Source: Acidipila rosea (GTDB lineage Bacteria; Acidobacteriota; Terriglobia; Terriglobales; Acidobacteriaceae). From it: a stretch of DNA of 64,000 bases. Position 1 is the stretch's first letter; each line of letters begins with the position of its first letter. The notes beneath the pieces were generated by a model. That model did not search any database. It saw only the letters and a program-made list of their open reading frames with translations, and had not been told where the DNA came from. The translations under genes and the position numbers were made by a program. Below, piece by piece: positions 26,459 through 35,947 of this stretch. The DNA is taken from NCBI RefSeq assembly GCF_004339725.1, contig NZ_SMGK01000005.1, forward strand, positions 124,001 through 188,000, read 5' to 3'.

Positions 26459-29400
26459 CGATTACTGCCAAAATATCACCAGTGGCGACGGGATGACCAA
26501 CTTTGCAATAGATCGATTTGACAGTGCCTGAGACGGGAGCCAGAATCGCGAGTTCCATCTTCATGGCCTCGACGATGAGAACGACCTGGTTAGCCTGGAC
26601 CTGCTCTCCTGGCTGCACCAGCACTTTCCAGACGCTGCCATGCATGATGGCGTGGACGCGATGCCCGTCGGGCAGTGACGGCTCTTCAGGAATCGCCGGG
26701 GGCGCGGCTGATTGGGCAGCGGCAGATTCCTGGTTGGCCCAGTGGCTGATTTCAGCGGTGAAGGCCTCCTGCTGGCGACGTCGAAAGGCTGCGATGCTGC
26801 CGGATTGCGCGGCAAGGAATTGCTGATAGGCGCCGTGATCGAAGATCTCATCCTCGATACGGATCGTATGGCGTCCTGAGCGGAAGGATTCACGGAGTTC
26901 CGTCAGTTCCGCCTCCTCGACGGGATAGAAACGAACCTGATCGAAGAAGCGGAGCAGCCATGGCTTGCCGGAGGCAAACTGTGGATTCGTCAGAAACTTG
27001 TTCCAGATAGGCAGCGTGCGGCCTACGAGTTGATAGCCGCCGGGCGAGTCCATGCCGTAGATGCACATGTACATGCCTCCGATGCCGACGGTGCCTTCCG
27101 CGGTATAGGTGCGGGCCGGATTGTACTTGGAGCTGAGCAGGCGGTGACGCGGGTCAACAGGCACTGCGCAGGGCGCACCGAGATAGACATCTCCGAGTCC
27201 GAGCACCATATAGCGCGCCGCATGGATGATGGCGCGCACCTCTTCTACGGCATCGAGGCCGTTGATGCGGCGAAGAAATTCAGTATTGCTGGGTAGCCAC
27301 GGAGCATTGGCCCGAACGGTTTCGCGATACCGCTGGATGGCGCCGAGAGTGGCTGAGTCCTCAAACGCCAGCGGCAGATGCACGATGCGGGTAGGAATCC
27401 TCAGCGTAGCGACATCGGGAAGTGTCTCTTCGATCTGGAGCAGGTGACGCATGAGGTCGCCCTGCCGTATGCGGCGACCATCGTAGCGAACCTGCAGGGA
27501 GCGGACTCCGGGAGACAGCTCCTCGACGGGAAGCTTTTCTGTGCGGATGGCTTCCATAAGTAGATGCACGCGAAGGCGCGACGCGAGGTCAAGCACGTCC
27601 TCGCCATATTCGAGCAGGATGTAGTTGTCGCCGGCCTGACGCCAGACGGCTCGGGGATGGTGGCCATCGGCATCTCTTTGTTCGAGAAGAGTGGCGGAGG
27701 TTCTGGCTCCCGGGTGCAGCGATGGCCGCGCGCAACGAGGCGACGGCACAGGAGCGAGCGTGTGAATGCGCCCTTCCTGAGCGAGGGCGAGCTCAAGTGC
27801 ATCCTGATAGCGGACTGGGACGAAGCGGATGGTGTCTCCCGGCTTGACCTGGCCGACCTTCCACCTTTCCGCCTGGACGATGGTGACCGGACAGACAAAG
27901 CCGCCGAGGCTGGGACCATCGTGGGTCAGGATGACTGGACTGTCCCCGGTGAAATTGATGCTGCCCAGTGCATATTCGCAGTCATGCACGTTCGAGGGAT
28001 GCAGTCCTGCTTCGCCGCCGCTGTCGCGGGTCCACTCGGGTTTAGGGCCGATGAGGCGCACGCCTAGCCGATTGGAGTTGTAGTGGACCTGCCAGTCGGC
28101 AGCCAGGATGGAGTCGATCGCCTGAAGCGTGAAATAGTCGGGCGCACCGTGCGGCCCGTAGAGTACCTTGATCTCCCAATGCCGCGGATAGTAGGGGATC
28201 ATCTCATCGGGGAGTGCGCGGGGCTCGTGTGTGGGCGGCGGCGTAGTGCACGCAGCTGAGCGGGGATTGCTGATGTGCAGGGTGTCGCCGGGCCGTAGTG
28301 TGCGTCCCGCGTGGCCGCCAAACTGGCCTAGTACGAATGTGGAGCGGCTGCCGAGATAGACGGGTACGTCAAGCCCGTTGCGCACGGCGAGATAGGTGCG
28401 GCAGCCATTGGTTGCGCGGCCTACGTGCAACACCTGACCTGCGCGCACCGGTACAGGCGTCCACATCTTAACGATGGCCTCATCGAGCGTGGCCGATGCG
28501 TCTGCGCCCGTGAGCGCGATGACCGCATCTGCATGGAAGCGCAGAGTTGGCCCCGCCAGCGTAGATTCCAGCCCGGCTGCCTGAGGCGCATTGCCGACGA
28601 TGCGGTTGGCGATGCGGAAGGCTTCGTCGTCCATGGGGCCGGAGGGTGGGACGCCGATGTTCCAATAGCCGAGGCGTCCTGGATAGTCCTGCACTGTGGT
28701 GTACGTGCCAGGTTCGAGGACCTCGATGATGCTGGCCTCGTACTGAAAGGTATCCAGAAAGCGCGTGGTCGCATTGCCATGAATGAAGGATGGGCTGGCA
28801 ATGACATGGCGCAGAAAATCAAGATTGGTTTCGATGCCGTGCAGGCGGGTGGCATCGAGAGCCGCGGAGAGATTTTCCCGTGCCTCTTCCCGGGTAGCGC
28901 CATGCACGATGAGTTTGGCGAGCATGGGATCGAAGTAAGGAGAAATCTCCGTTCCGGTCTCGACCCAGCCATCAATGCGGACGTCTGCAGGGAAGTGTAC
29001 TTCGGTTAGTGTTCCGGGACAGGGCTGAAAGTTTCGCGCCGGGTCTTCGGCGTACAGACGGACCTCAATGGCCGCGCCGCGCGGCGGTTGCTGGAGAGCA
29101 TTCCAGTCGAGTGGTTCGCCTGCGCCGACACGCAACATACATTCGACGAGATCGAGACCGGTGACCATCTCGGTGACGGGATGCTCGACCTGGAGGCGGG
29201 TGTTGACCTCAAGGAAGTAAAACTCTTCGGCATCGATGTCGTAGATGAACTCCACCGTGCCAGCGGAACGATAGTGGACGGACTCCCCGAGACGTACGGC
29301 GGCCTGGAGCAGCGCCGCGCGGGTGGCTGGCTTGAGGTTAGGCGCAGGTGTTTCCTCCACCACTTTCTGATTGCGACGCTGAATGGAGCAGTCGCGTTCA

Positions 29401-30071
29401 CCGAGGGCCACAACGCGGCCCCCACCGTCACCGAACATCTGGACCTCGATGTGTCGGCCATGAACGATGCAGCGCTCCAGAAAAATGCCTGCATCGCGAA
29501 AGAACTGCTGGCCGAGGCGTTGCACGCTGGCAAAGGCAGCGGCGAGCTCCTCCTGTGTGTTGCATCGCGAAAGGCCGATGCCACCTCCGCCGGCGGTGCT
29601 CTTAAGCATTACGGGATAGCCAAGCGTGGCTGCCTCCTGCATCGCCTCTTCGAGGCTGGAGAGTAGTCCGGTGCCGGGAACAAGCGGCAGCCCAGCCTCA
29701 GCAGCGAGAGTGCGGGAGCGGTGCTTCAATCCAAAGTCTCGAATCTGCTGCGGTGTGGGGCCAAGAAATGCGAGGCCCGCAGATTCGCAGGCTTCAGAGA
29801 ACTCCGCACTCTCCGAGAGGAAGCCGTAGCCCGGAAAGATGGCCTGAGCGCCGGATTCGCGGCACGCTGCCATGAGTTTGTCGATGCGCAGATAACTGTC
29901 GGCAGGGCGTTCACCGCCAAGCGCGAGCGACACGTCGGCCTCGCGCACATGGGCAGCATTGCGGTCTGTCTCTGCATAGACGGCAACGCTGCGGATTCCC
30001 ATGCGCCGCAGCGTTCGGATGGCGCGAACGGCGATTTCGCCGCGATTTGCAATCAAGACGGTCGAGAACAT
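26451..30071 (-). CDS. uca: Urea carboxylase
   Basis: This biotin enzyme carboxylates urea to allophanate with ATP and bicarbonate. The 1206-residue protein has a biotin carboxylase part (1-450, with KSTAGGGGIGLSRC and EVNTRLQVEHPVTEMVTG), a KipA/AHS2 domain (about 475-770, starting VLEPGTYTTVQDYPGRLGYW), a KipI/AHS1 domain (about 800-1040) and a C-terminal biotinyl domain with EAMKM near residue 1170. The architecture is that of bacterial urea carboxylase, distinct from acetyl- or pyruvate carboxylases. It is 15 bases after atzF and lacks a fused hydrolase. Confidence 0.96.
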   Translation of the reverse strand: MFSTVLIANRGEIAVRAIRTLRRMGIRSVAVYAETDRNAAHVREADVSLALGGERPADSYLRIDKLMAACRESGAQAIFPGYGFLSESAEFSEACESAGLAFLGPTPQQIRDFGLKHRSRTLAAEAGLPLVPGTGLLSSLEEAMQEAATLGYPVMLKSTAGGGGIGLSRCNTQEELAAAFASVQRLGQQFFRDAGIFLERCIVHGRHIEVQMFGDGGGRVVALGERDCSIQRRNQKVVEETPAPNLKPATRAALLQAAVRLGESVHYRSAGTVEFIYDIDAEEFYFLEVNTRLQVEHPVTEMVTGLDLVECMLRVGAGEPLDWNALQQPPRGAAIEVRLYAEDPARNFQPCPGTLTEVHFPADVRIDGWVETGTEISPYFDPMLAKLIVHGATREEARENLSAALDATRLHGIETNLDFLRHVIASPSFIHGNATTRFLDTFQYEASIIEVLEPGTYTTVQDYPGRLGYWNIGVPPSGPMDDEAFRIANRIVGNAPQAAGLESTLAGPTLRFHADAVIALTGADASATLDEAIVKMWTPVPVRAGQVLHVGRATNGCRTYLAVRNGLDVPVYLGSRSTFVLGQFGGHAGRTLRPGDTLHISNPRSAACTTPPPTHEPRALPDEMIPYYPRHWEIKVLYGPHGAPDYFTLQAIDSILAADWQVHYNSNRLGVRLIGPKPEWTRDSGGEAGLHPSNVHDCEYALGSINFTGDSPVILTHDGPSLGGFVCPVTIVQAERWKVGQVKPGDTIRFVPVRYQDALELALAQEGRIHTLAPVPSPRCARPSLHPGARTSATLLEQRDADGHHPRAVWRQAGDNYILLEYGEDVLDLASRLRVHLLMEAIRTEKLPVEELSPGVRSLQVRYDGRRIRQGDLMRHLLQIEETLPDVATLRIPTRIVHLPLAFEDSATLGAIQRYRETVRANAPWLPSNTEFLRRINGLDAVEEVRAIIHAARYMVLGLGDVYLGAPCAVPVDPRHRLLSSKYNPARTYTAEGTVGIGGMYMCIYGMDSPGGYQLVGRTLPIWNKFLTNPQFASGKPWLLRFFDQVRFYPVEEAELTELRESFRSGRHTIRIEDEIFDHGAYQQFLAAQSGSIAAFRRRQQEAFTAEISHWANQESAAAQSAAPPAIPEEPSLPDGHRVHAIMHGSVWKVLVQPGEQVQANQVVLIVEAMKMELAILAPVSGTVKSIYCKVGHPVATGDILAVIDA

Positions 30072-30086
30072 GGCAGTCTCCGAGGG

Positions 30087-31934
30087 TTATTTTTCAGATT
30101 GCAGACTGGCGAGATATGCGCGCCAGCCACCGAACCGGGTAATATCCAGCGCGCCGACGAGACCGCTGGGTTCACAGATGAAACCTTTGACGACACGTCC
30201 ATCAGCCAGGGTGAGGCTGCCAATGCCGAGGGGTGGTGGAACCTCAGCAGTGAAGGTGCCGAAGTTGCCGATAGGGATGTCCCAGAGTTCCACCTCAATC
30301 GCGGCGCCGGCTTCGCCAGGAGCTGCGCGCACCAGGCCAGGCTTGGGTGGAGTGCTGTTGGCGATGGCGTAGAGATGATATTCAGCAGAAGTCGTGGTTG
30401 CCTCAACAAAGGCTGCCCCACGGGAAGTGAGTTGGTGGTTCAGCGGCATGTCGCGGAGATGCGCGCCAACGACGGCCAGGCGAACAGTACTATGTGCAGG
30501 CGGGGCGATGACTTCTGATGTTGGATGATATTTGCGCGCTGTGGCGCCGAGAGTTGCATCCTGCTCGTGTTCGCCCCAGTAGCGTTGCCAACGCAGTCCG
30601 AATTGTGCGAGTGCTGTGTCGTGCCATGCGGGAGCGAGCAGGGTGATGCCTGCGGGGAGTCCATCTGCACGCATGCCAGCGGGCAGAGCGAGGGCGCAGA
30701 GATCGGCAAAGTTGGCGAAGTTCGTGTGAATGCCCAGACGGGCGTTGAGCGTGAGCGGATCTGCGAGCACCTCTTGAATCGTGAAGACAGTGGGTGCGGT
30801 GGGAACCATCAGTGCGTCCACGGTAGCCATGACGCCATCGATCAGCCGCGTCAACTCCGCGCGCCGATACTCCGACTTGAACGTGTCGGTAGCGGAAAAG
30901 CGCGCCGCGCCTTCGACGATTTGCCGCACGACGGGATGAATCGCGTCAGGATTGCGTTTCCACAAGGACTCCACAACGGCAAAGCGTTCGGCGACCCAAG
31001 GGCCTTCATAGAGAAGAGAGGCGAGGGCAGAAAATGGGGCAAAATCAATTGGAACGATTTCCGCGCCCATCCGTTGTGCCACCTGCGTTGCTCGCGCATA
31101 AGCCTGCAAGGCCGCGGTGTCGCCAAAGAACTCTGCAGGGTGAGGAACGCCGAAGCGCGGACGAGCTGGAAAGCCGGCGGGCGCAGTGCTGGAGCGTTGG
31201 CGCGAGTAGGCGTCGTGGGCATCGAACCCAGCAGCGATGCCGGCGACGCGGGCCGCGTCTTCTACTGTGAGCGCCATGATAGAAACGCAGTCAAGGGTAC
31301 GGCATGCAGGCACGACGCCGGTGATGGGAAGCCATCCGCGCGTGGGTTTGAGCCCGACGATGTTGTTCATTCCAGCGGGCACGCGGCCCGAGCCTGCAGT
31401 GTCTGTTCCGAGAGCGAAAGGCACCAGCCCGCGTGCGACCACTGAGGCGGAGCCTGAACTGGAGCCGCCACTGATGTATTCAGAGCGGAAAGAGTTGGGG
31501 ACTGTGCCGTAGGGGGATCGGGTGCCGACCAGGCCGGTTGCGAATTGGTCCAGGTTGGTCTTTCCGACGACAAGTGCGCCGGCGTCCCGCAGACGTCGCA
31601 CGACAGTAGCATCGGAGTCCGCGATGTAGGCGAACTCCGGACAGCCTGCCGTTGTAGGCCATCCGGCAACATCAATGTTGTCTTTGACTGCGAAGGGAAT
31701 GCCGTAGAGAGGCAGGCGTGCTACATCGCCGTCGGCCTCTCTCAATAGCGCGGCGAGGTAGTCGAGCTGGGAGTCGATTCTTTCCTGGTTGATGCGCGAG
31801 ATCCAGGCAGGATCGTCGGCGTCAAGATCAAGCGATTCCAACATGCTGTGAGGTTGAAGCGTGCCGCGGAGATAGTCTTCTCTCCATTCGGCCAAAGTCC
31901 TGCCGAAAAAAATCTCTTTACATGCGATTCCCAT
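30087..31934 (-). CDS. atzF: Allophanate hydrolase
   Basis: It splits allophanate to ammonia and carbon dioxide, finishing urea breakdown. The 615-residue protein has an amidase-signature domain with the catalytic Lys in GIPFAVKDNIDVAG and the Gly-Ser-rich GGSSSGSASVVARG with the catalytic serines. A C-terminal domain of about 125 residues (VVGAHLRDMPLNHQL onward) is typical of AtzF and places it apart from general amidases. It is the first gene of the urea amidolyase operon, with the GntR operator just before it. Confidence 0.95.
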   Translation of the reverse strand: MGIACKEIFFGRTLAEWREDYLRGTLQPHSMLESLDLDADDPAWISRINQERIDSQLDYLAALLREADGDVARLPLYGIPFAVKDNIDVAGWPTTAGCPEFAYIADSDATVVRRLRDAGALVVGKTNLDQFATGLVGTRSPYGTVPNSFRSEYISGGSSSGSASVVARGLVPFALGTDTAGSGRVPAGMNNIVGLKPTRGWLPITGVVPACRTLDCVSIMALTVEDAARVAGIAAGFDAHDAYSRQRSSTAPAGFPARPRFGVPHPAEFFGDTAALQAYARATQVAQRMGAEIVPIDFAPFSALASLLYEGPWVAERFAVVESLWKRNPDAIHPVVRQIVEGAARFSATDTFKSEYRRAELTRLIDGVMATVDALMVPTAPTVFTIQEVLADPLTLNARLGIHTNFANFADLCALALPAGMRADGLPAGITLLAPAWHDTALAQFGLRWQRYWGEHEQDATLGATARKYHPTSEVIAPPAHSTVRLAVVGAHLRDMPLNHQLTSRGAAFVEATTTSAEYHLYAIANSTPPKPGLVRAAPGEAGAAIEVELWDIPIGNFGTFTAEVPPPLGIGSLTLADGRVVKGFICEPSGLVGALDITRFGGWRAYLASLQSEK

Positions 31935-31940
31935 TTGGAT

Positions 31941-31978
31941 ACTCTCTTGTATACACAGTACATGAAACGCAGTAAATT
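31941..31978 (-). promoter_or_regulatory. Candidate GntR/FCD operator and promoter of atzF-uca-gntR
   Basis: TGTATACA at 31948-31955 is a perfect 8-bp palindrome, a common core of FCD-type GntR sites. On the minus strand TTTACT, 17 bases and TATACA can be read as a promoter whose -10 lies within the palindrome. If so, the repressor would compete directly with RNA polymerase. The implied leader before the ATG at 31934 is only about eight bases, so an alternative upstream promoter is possible. Confidence 0.55.
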
Positions 31979-32050
31979 ATGTGCTGCAAAATGCTATCTG
32001 CCCACGACGCCGAGATAGTTTCCCTAAGACATCTATATATGACCTGGTTG

Positions 32051-32136
32051 AGTTGGAATAGCTCGAACACGAGTTATTCGCAACTGCAGACTTAGTTCGG
32101 TAGTTCAAAAACTATCGAAGGGCCGCGAAGCCTTTC
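32051..32136 (+). promoter_or_regulatory. Three consecutive RNA hairpins in the leader of the porin-urt operon
   Basis: Three stem-loops lie 70-156 bases before the porin start. H1 (32051-32085) pairs AGTTG and GAATAGCTCG with CGAGTTATTC and CAACT, loop AACA and one bulged G. H2 (32096-32119) pairs TTCGGTAGTT with AACTATCGAA, loop CAAA. H3 (32117-32136) pairs GAAGGGC with GCCTTTC around the six-base loop CGCGAA. Each contains exactly one G-U pair when read on the plus strand (A-C mismatch on minus), so the structures fit an RNA made toward the porin. H2 and H3 share three bases and exclude each other. A TATATA box at 32034 precedes them; no clear -35 is seen. Confidence 0.55.
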
Positions 32137-32206
32137 CATATAGCAGGCCAAGACGCCTCTCCGCTGTCACTAAAAATAAAACGACTGTAATGCTAAGGGG
32201 AGAATT

Positions 32207-33718
32207 GTGTCTAAGTATTCATTGTTTTTACGGAAAGCATATAACGGCGCACCTATAAGAACGCTGTCGATGGCAGTTATCTGCCTGGGATGGCTCGGCC
32301 TTTCCGCAGTAGCGCAGGACGCACCCGCTCCTCAGGAAAAGGCGATGGTGGAGCAGCTGCAACAAGAGATGAAGCAGTCAGCACAGCGCATCGACGCGTT
32401 GCAAAAAGAGCTGGACGCCAAGCAGCCTGGCGCAGGGTTTCAACAGCAGCTGGACACGGAACGCCAGCATTTACAGGCACTTCAGAAGGAACTGGATATA
32501 GTCGCCGCTGCGCCGGCAAAGAGCAATCTTGCCGTCGGAGAAGGGCCGGAAACTACTGCCAAGACGAAGTCCGGATTCATTCCTGCAGACATCTATAACG
32601 ACGGATTTTTTGTATCCACTAAAGATAAAAGTTATTCGCTGTATATAAATGGTTTATTCCAGGTGCGGTTTACTGGATTCAAACCGCATAGCGGTATTGA
32701 ATCATTAGGAGAGAGCTCGAAGGGTACGGCGAACTTCGATGTGTTTCTCGGCCGGCTGGCGATATCAGGGTCAGTCGTGCGACCTAGTTTGAAGTATTTT
32801 CTGCAGCTACAGGGGAGCACGGCGGGTAACAGTAACACTATTTCGATGCTGGACTGGTTCGCTTCAGACACGTTCTCGAAGTATCTAACAGTGCAGGTAG
32901 GAAGAGCATGGACACCTTATACCTATGAGTACTACGACAATCCCGGAAACTACTTATTTGCCGACCTATCCACGGCTGAGTACGCGTTTGTTCTGCCGCG
33001 CGCGATTGGGGTGCAGGCATACGGGCATGCCGGAAAGCTGTCCTATGCGGGAATGGTTTCCAACAATATTCCGGCACTCGATGCAGGCGGCCAGGAGAAC
33101 GTGGACACCAAGCTGGCGTACCTAGGACATGTGCAGTATGACGTGCTGGCTCCCTACGGATATGTCGAAACAGATCCTTCAGGGTCTGCGAAACAGCAAC
33201 TGACCTTGTGGGGATCAGTCGCGTACAACCCGGTGGAGAACAGCTCCGGATTCGAGAACCTGACGGCAGGGGATACGACGAAGAACGCTACGGCTACAGC
33301 GGCTTATCGGTACAAGCTATTCACGCTGCAGACAACGGGATATTTTCGCAAGACGCATCCTGGCTCCGGCGCTCCTTCTAATAACTCATGGGGCTATGGA
33401 GAGCAGGCCGGATTCTATCTGGTGCCGAAGAAGTTTGAATTTGCGCAGCGGATTTCCGGCGTGAACTGGGGCGCTGAAGACTACGGGGCGGGCAGCGCTG
33501 TCGCAGTTGGATCATCCCTGCCGGTTGAGAACACATGGTACGTCGGGCCTGGATTTCCTTATCACCGGATTGGAGAGGACTCGGCGGGGCTGAACTATTA
33601 CCTTCACGGCCACAATGCCAAGGTGCAAATGTCCTATTCCTATCTACACGGCAATACGTTCACAGGCCGAACCTTTGCGGCCAGCAGGGTATGGATCCAA
33701 ACGCAAATTATGTTCTAG
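32207..33718 (+). CDS. Outer-membrane porin (OprO/P-like), probably for urea uptake
   Basis: The 503-residue protein has a signal peptide (cleavage near AVAQD), a coiled coil of about 70 residues rich in Gln, Glu and Lys, and then a beta-barrel of the phosphate-selective porin O/P type. The barrel begins FFVSTKDKSYSLYINGLFQVRF, and the strand pattern ends in a C-terminal Phe (IWIQTQIMF-like ending, VWIQTQIMF). The start is GTG 32207 after AGGGGAG. It heads the urt genes, 69 bases before urtA, so the likely job is outer-membrane passage of urea or short amides. The coiled coil may contact peptidoglycan. Confidence 0.85.
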   Translation: MSKYSLFLRKAYNGAPIRTLSMAVICLGWLGLSAVAQDAPAPQEKAMVEQLQQEMKQSAQRIDALQKELDAKQPGAGFQQQLDTERQHLQALQKELDIVAAAPAKSNLAVGEGPETTAKTKSGFIPADIYNDGFFVSTKDKSYSLYINGLFQVRFTGFKPHSGIESLGESSKGTANFDVFLGRLAISGSVVRPSLKYFLQLQGSTAGNSNTISMLDWFASDTFSKYLTVQVGRAWTPYTYEYYDNPGNYLFADLSTAEYAFVLPRAIGVQAYGHAGKLSYAGMVSNNIPALDAGGQENVDTKLAYLGHVQYDVLAPYGYVETDPSGSAKQQLTLWGSVAYNPVENSSGFENLTAGDTTKNATATAAYRYKLFTLQTTGYFRKTHPGSGAPSNNSWGYGEQAGFYLVPKKFEFAQRISGVNWGAEDYGAGSAVAVGSSLPVENTWYVGPGFPYHRIGEDSAGLNYYLHGHNAKVQMSYSYLHGNTFTGRTFAASRVWIQTQIMF

Positions 33719-33787
33719 CCCGCGAAACCAAAGCAGGTCTCGTGCGGCAGTGCTATCCACAGTTCGTGAACCGAAAGGGAGGTTTCG

Positions 33788-34993
33788 ATGAAGAGCATGT
33801 TTGGGAAATATGTGAAGCTGGCGGCAGTTGTGACGGTCGGCATTGGGTTGAGCGGGCCGTTGTCGGCGCAAGACGCAACGGTAAAGGTGGGAGTGCTGCA
33901 CTCCATGTCAGGAACGATGGCAATCAGCGAGGTGACAGTAAAGAACGCCACGATGCTGGCGATTGATCAGGTGAATGCCTCGGGCGGCGTGCTGGGGAAG
34001 AAGATTGTTCCTGTCATTGAAGATGGAGCATCGGACCCTGCCATTTTCTCGCAGAAGGCGCAGAAGCTGATCCAGCAGGACAAGGTGGTAACGGTATTCG
34101 GTGGATGGACATCGGCAAGCCGCAAGGCAATGCTGCCAGTGTTCGAGCGCTTTCATTCACTGCTGTGGTATCCAGTCCAGTTCGAAGGCAACGAGTGCTC
34201 GCCCAACATTATGTACTCGGGTGCGCAGCCAAATCAGCAGATTCTGCCGGCACTGCAGTGGGCCTTCGAAAAGGGAAAGAAGCGAGTGTTTCTGCTGGGA
34301 TCAGACTACGTGTTTCCGCGCACAGCGAACCTGATTCTGAAGAAACATATTCTGCATGATGGTGGCACGGTTGCAGGGGAAGAGTACGTTCCTCTGGGCG
34401 GAACAGATTTCAGTTCCATCATTACCAAGATCAAGATGGCCAAGCCGGAGGTGATCTTCAGCACTCTTAACGGCGACAGCAATGTTTCCTTCTTCAAGCA
34501 ATTGGCGGCAGCGGGGATCACGCAGTCGCAACTGCCGGTTATGTCGTTCAGCATTGCCGAGCAGGAGGCAAAGGCGATGGGGCCGTCGCTGGTGAATGGA
34601 AGCTATGCGGCGTGGAACTACTTTGAGAGCCTCAACAATCCCGCAAACAAGAAGTTCATCGCTGCGTACAAGGCGAAGTTCGGCGCAAACGCAGTGCTCG
34701 ATGATCCGATGGTGCATGGATACATCGATGTGCTGATGTGGGCGGCCGCAGTGAAGAAGGCTGGAAGCTTTGACCCGAATGCCGTGCGGAAGGCCGCAAC
34801 GGAGCTGGGCGCAACCAGTTCACCCATGGGACAGGTGCAGTTTGCCGATAACCAAAGCCTCTACCAGACGGCGTATGTGGGGCAGTTGCAGCCGGACGGT
34901 CAGTTCAAAGTTCTGTGGCAATCGAAGGAACCATTGCGGCCGGATCCGTATGACGCGCTGGCCTTCCCCGGAAAGCACTGCGTGATCAAGTAA
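33788..34993 (+). CDS. urtA: Urea ABC transporter substrate-binding protein
   Basis: UrtA is the periplasmic urea receptor. The 401-residue protein has a signal peptide (cleavage at LSAQD) and the type I binding fold with typical UrtA phrases: VKVGVLHSMSGTMAISE, AIDQVNASGGVLGKKIV, FGGWTSASRKAMLPVFE, LLWYPVQFEGNE and GSDYVFPRTAN. The C-terminus ends with PYDALAFPGKHCVIK, close to other UrtA proteins. A strong AGGGAGG precedes the ATG. Together with urtBCDE it forms a complete high-affinity urea uptake system. Confidence 0.96.
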   Translation: MKSMFGKYVKLAAVVTVGIGLSGPLSAQDATVKVGVLHSMSGTMAISEVTVKNATMLAIDQVNASGGVLGKKIVPVIEDGASDPAIFSQKAQKLIQQDKVVTVFGGWTSASRKAMLPVFERFHSLLWYPVQFEGNECSPNIMYSGAQPNQQILPALQWAFEKGKKRVFLLGSDYVFPRTANLILKKHILHDGGTVAGEEYVPLGGTDFSSIITKIKMAKPEVIFSTLNGDSNVSFFKQLAAAGITQSQLPVMSFSIAEQEAKAMGPSLVNGSYAAWNYFESLNNPANKKFIAAYKAKFGANAVLDDPMVHGYIDVLMWAAAVKKAGSFDPNAVRKAATELGATSSPMGQVQFADNQSLYQTAYVGQLQPDGQFKVLWQSKEPLRPDPYDALAFPGKHCVIK

Positions 34994-35033
34994 AGCACTC
35001 GAGTAGCAGCGCGAACGAAAGGCGGTGAGAGGT

Positions 35034-35945
35034 ATGGGACATGCGGCGATCATTGCAGGGCAGGGATTCAACGGGGTCAGTCTTGCTTCCATTCTGCTGC
35101 TGACAGCACTGGGGCTGGCGTTGAGCTTCGGCCTGATGAACGTAATCAACATGGCACATGGCGAAATGCTGATGGTTGGCGGTTATCTTTCGTTTCTGGC
35201 CACGAAGATGGTGCATGGACCGCTGGCCTTTCCTTTCGCGCTGCTGCTTTCATTTGCAGGCGCGGCGCTGCTGGGGGCGCTGCTCGAAGTAACCGTGATT
35301 CGCTGGCTTTACGGGAGGCCGTTGGACACGCTGCTGGCCACGTGGGGCGTAAGCCTGATTTTGCAACAAGCGGCAAGGAGCCTGTTTGGCGCGATCGGAG
35401 TCGAGGTGGTCGCGCCGCACTGGCTGGAGGGCTCAGTCTCGATCGAGCATGGCCTGCTTGCAGGACTGTCAATGCCCTACGTGCGCATCTTCATCATCCT
35501 GCTAACGGTTGCTGTTCTAGGGTTGCTGATGGTGTTCATTGCACGCACGCGCTGGGGTCTCTACTTGCGAGCCGTACATCAGGATCGTGAGATGGCGCAG
35601 GCGCTGGGAGTGAACACGCGCTGGGTCGATCTGGTGGTCTTCTCCATGGGGACGGGCGTGGCTGGACTGGCTGGCGCCGCGCTGGCGCTGATTGCTCCGG
35701 TAACGCCAACGGTGGGACAGAGCTACGTGGTGTATGCGTTCCTGGTGGTGATTGTGGGCGGACTGGGCAGCCTGTTCGGCACCACACTGGCGGCACTGCT
35801 GGTGGGGTTGTTTTCCGCCGGGGTGCAGATGTTCACCAGCATCAGCCTCGCAGATGTATGGCTGCTGGTTCTGGTCATTCTCTTCATTCAGTTCCGTCCC
35901 AAGGGAATCATTTATCAACGCAGCAGAGCGATGAAAGAGGCATAG
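35034..35945 (+). CDS. urtB: Urea ABC transporter permease UrtB
   Basis: The 303-residue permease of the LivH type has about eight membrane helices and the segment ALGVNTRWVDLVVFSMGTGVAGLAGAALALI that contacts the ATPases. The N-terminal phrase LASILLLTALGLALSFGLMNVINMAHGEMLMVG is typical of UrtB. An in-frame GTG at 35025 is a second possible start; ATG 35034 has GAGAGG directly before it. It overlaps no gene and is followed within two bases by urtC. Confidence 0.93.
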   Translation: MGHAAIIAGQGFNGVSLASILLLTALGLALSFGLMNVINMAHGEMLMVGGYLSFLATKMVHGPLAFPFALLLSFAGAALLGALLEVTVIRWLYGRPLDTLLATWGVSLILQQAARSLFGAIGVEVVAPHWLEGSVSIEHGLLAGLSMPYVRIFIILLTVAVLGLLMVFIARTRWGLYLRAVHQDREMAQALGVNTRWVDLVVFSMGTGVAGLAGAALALIAPVTPTVGQSYVVYAFLVVIVGGLGSLFGTTLAALLVGLFSAGVQMFTSISLADVWLLVLVILFIQFRPKGIIYQRSRAMKEA

Positions 35946-35947
35946 CT

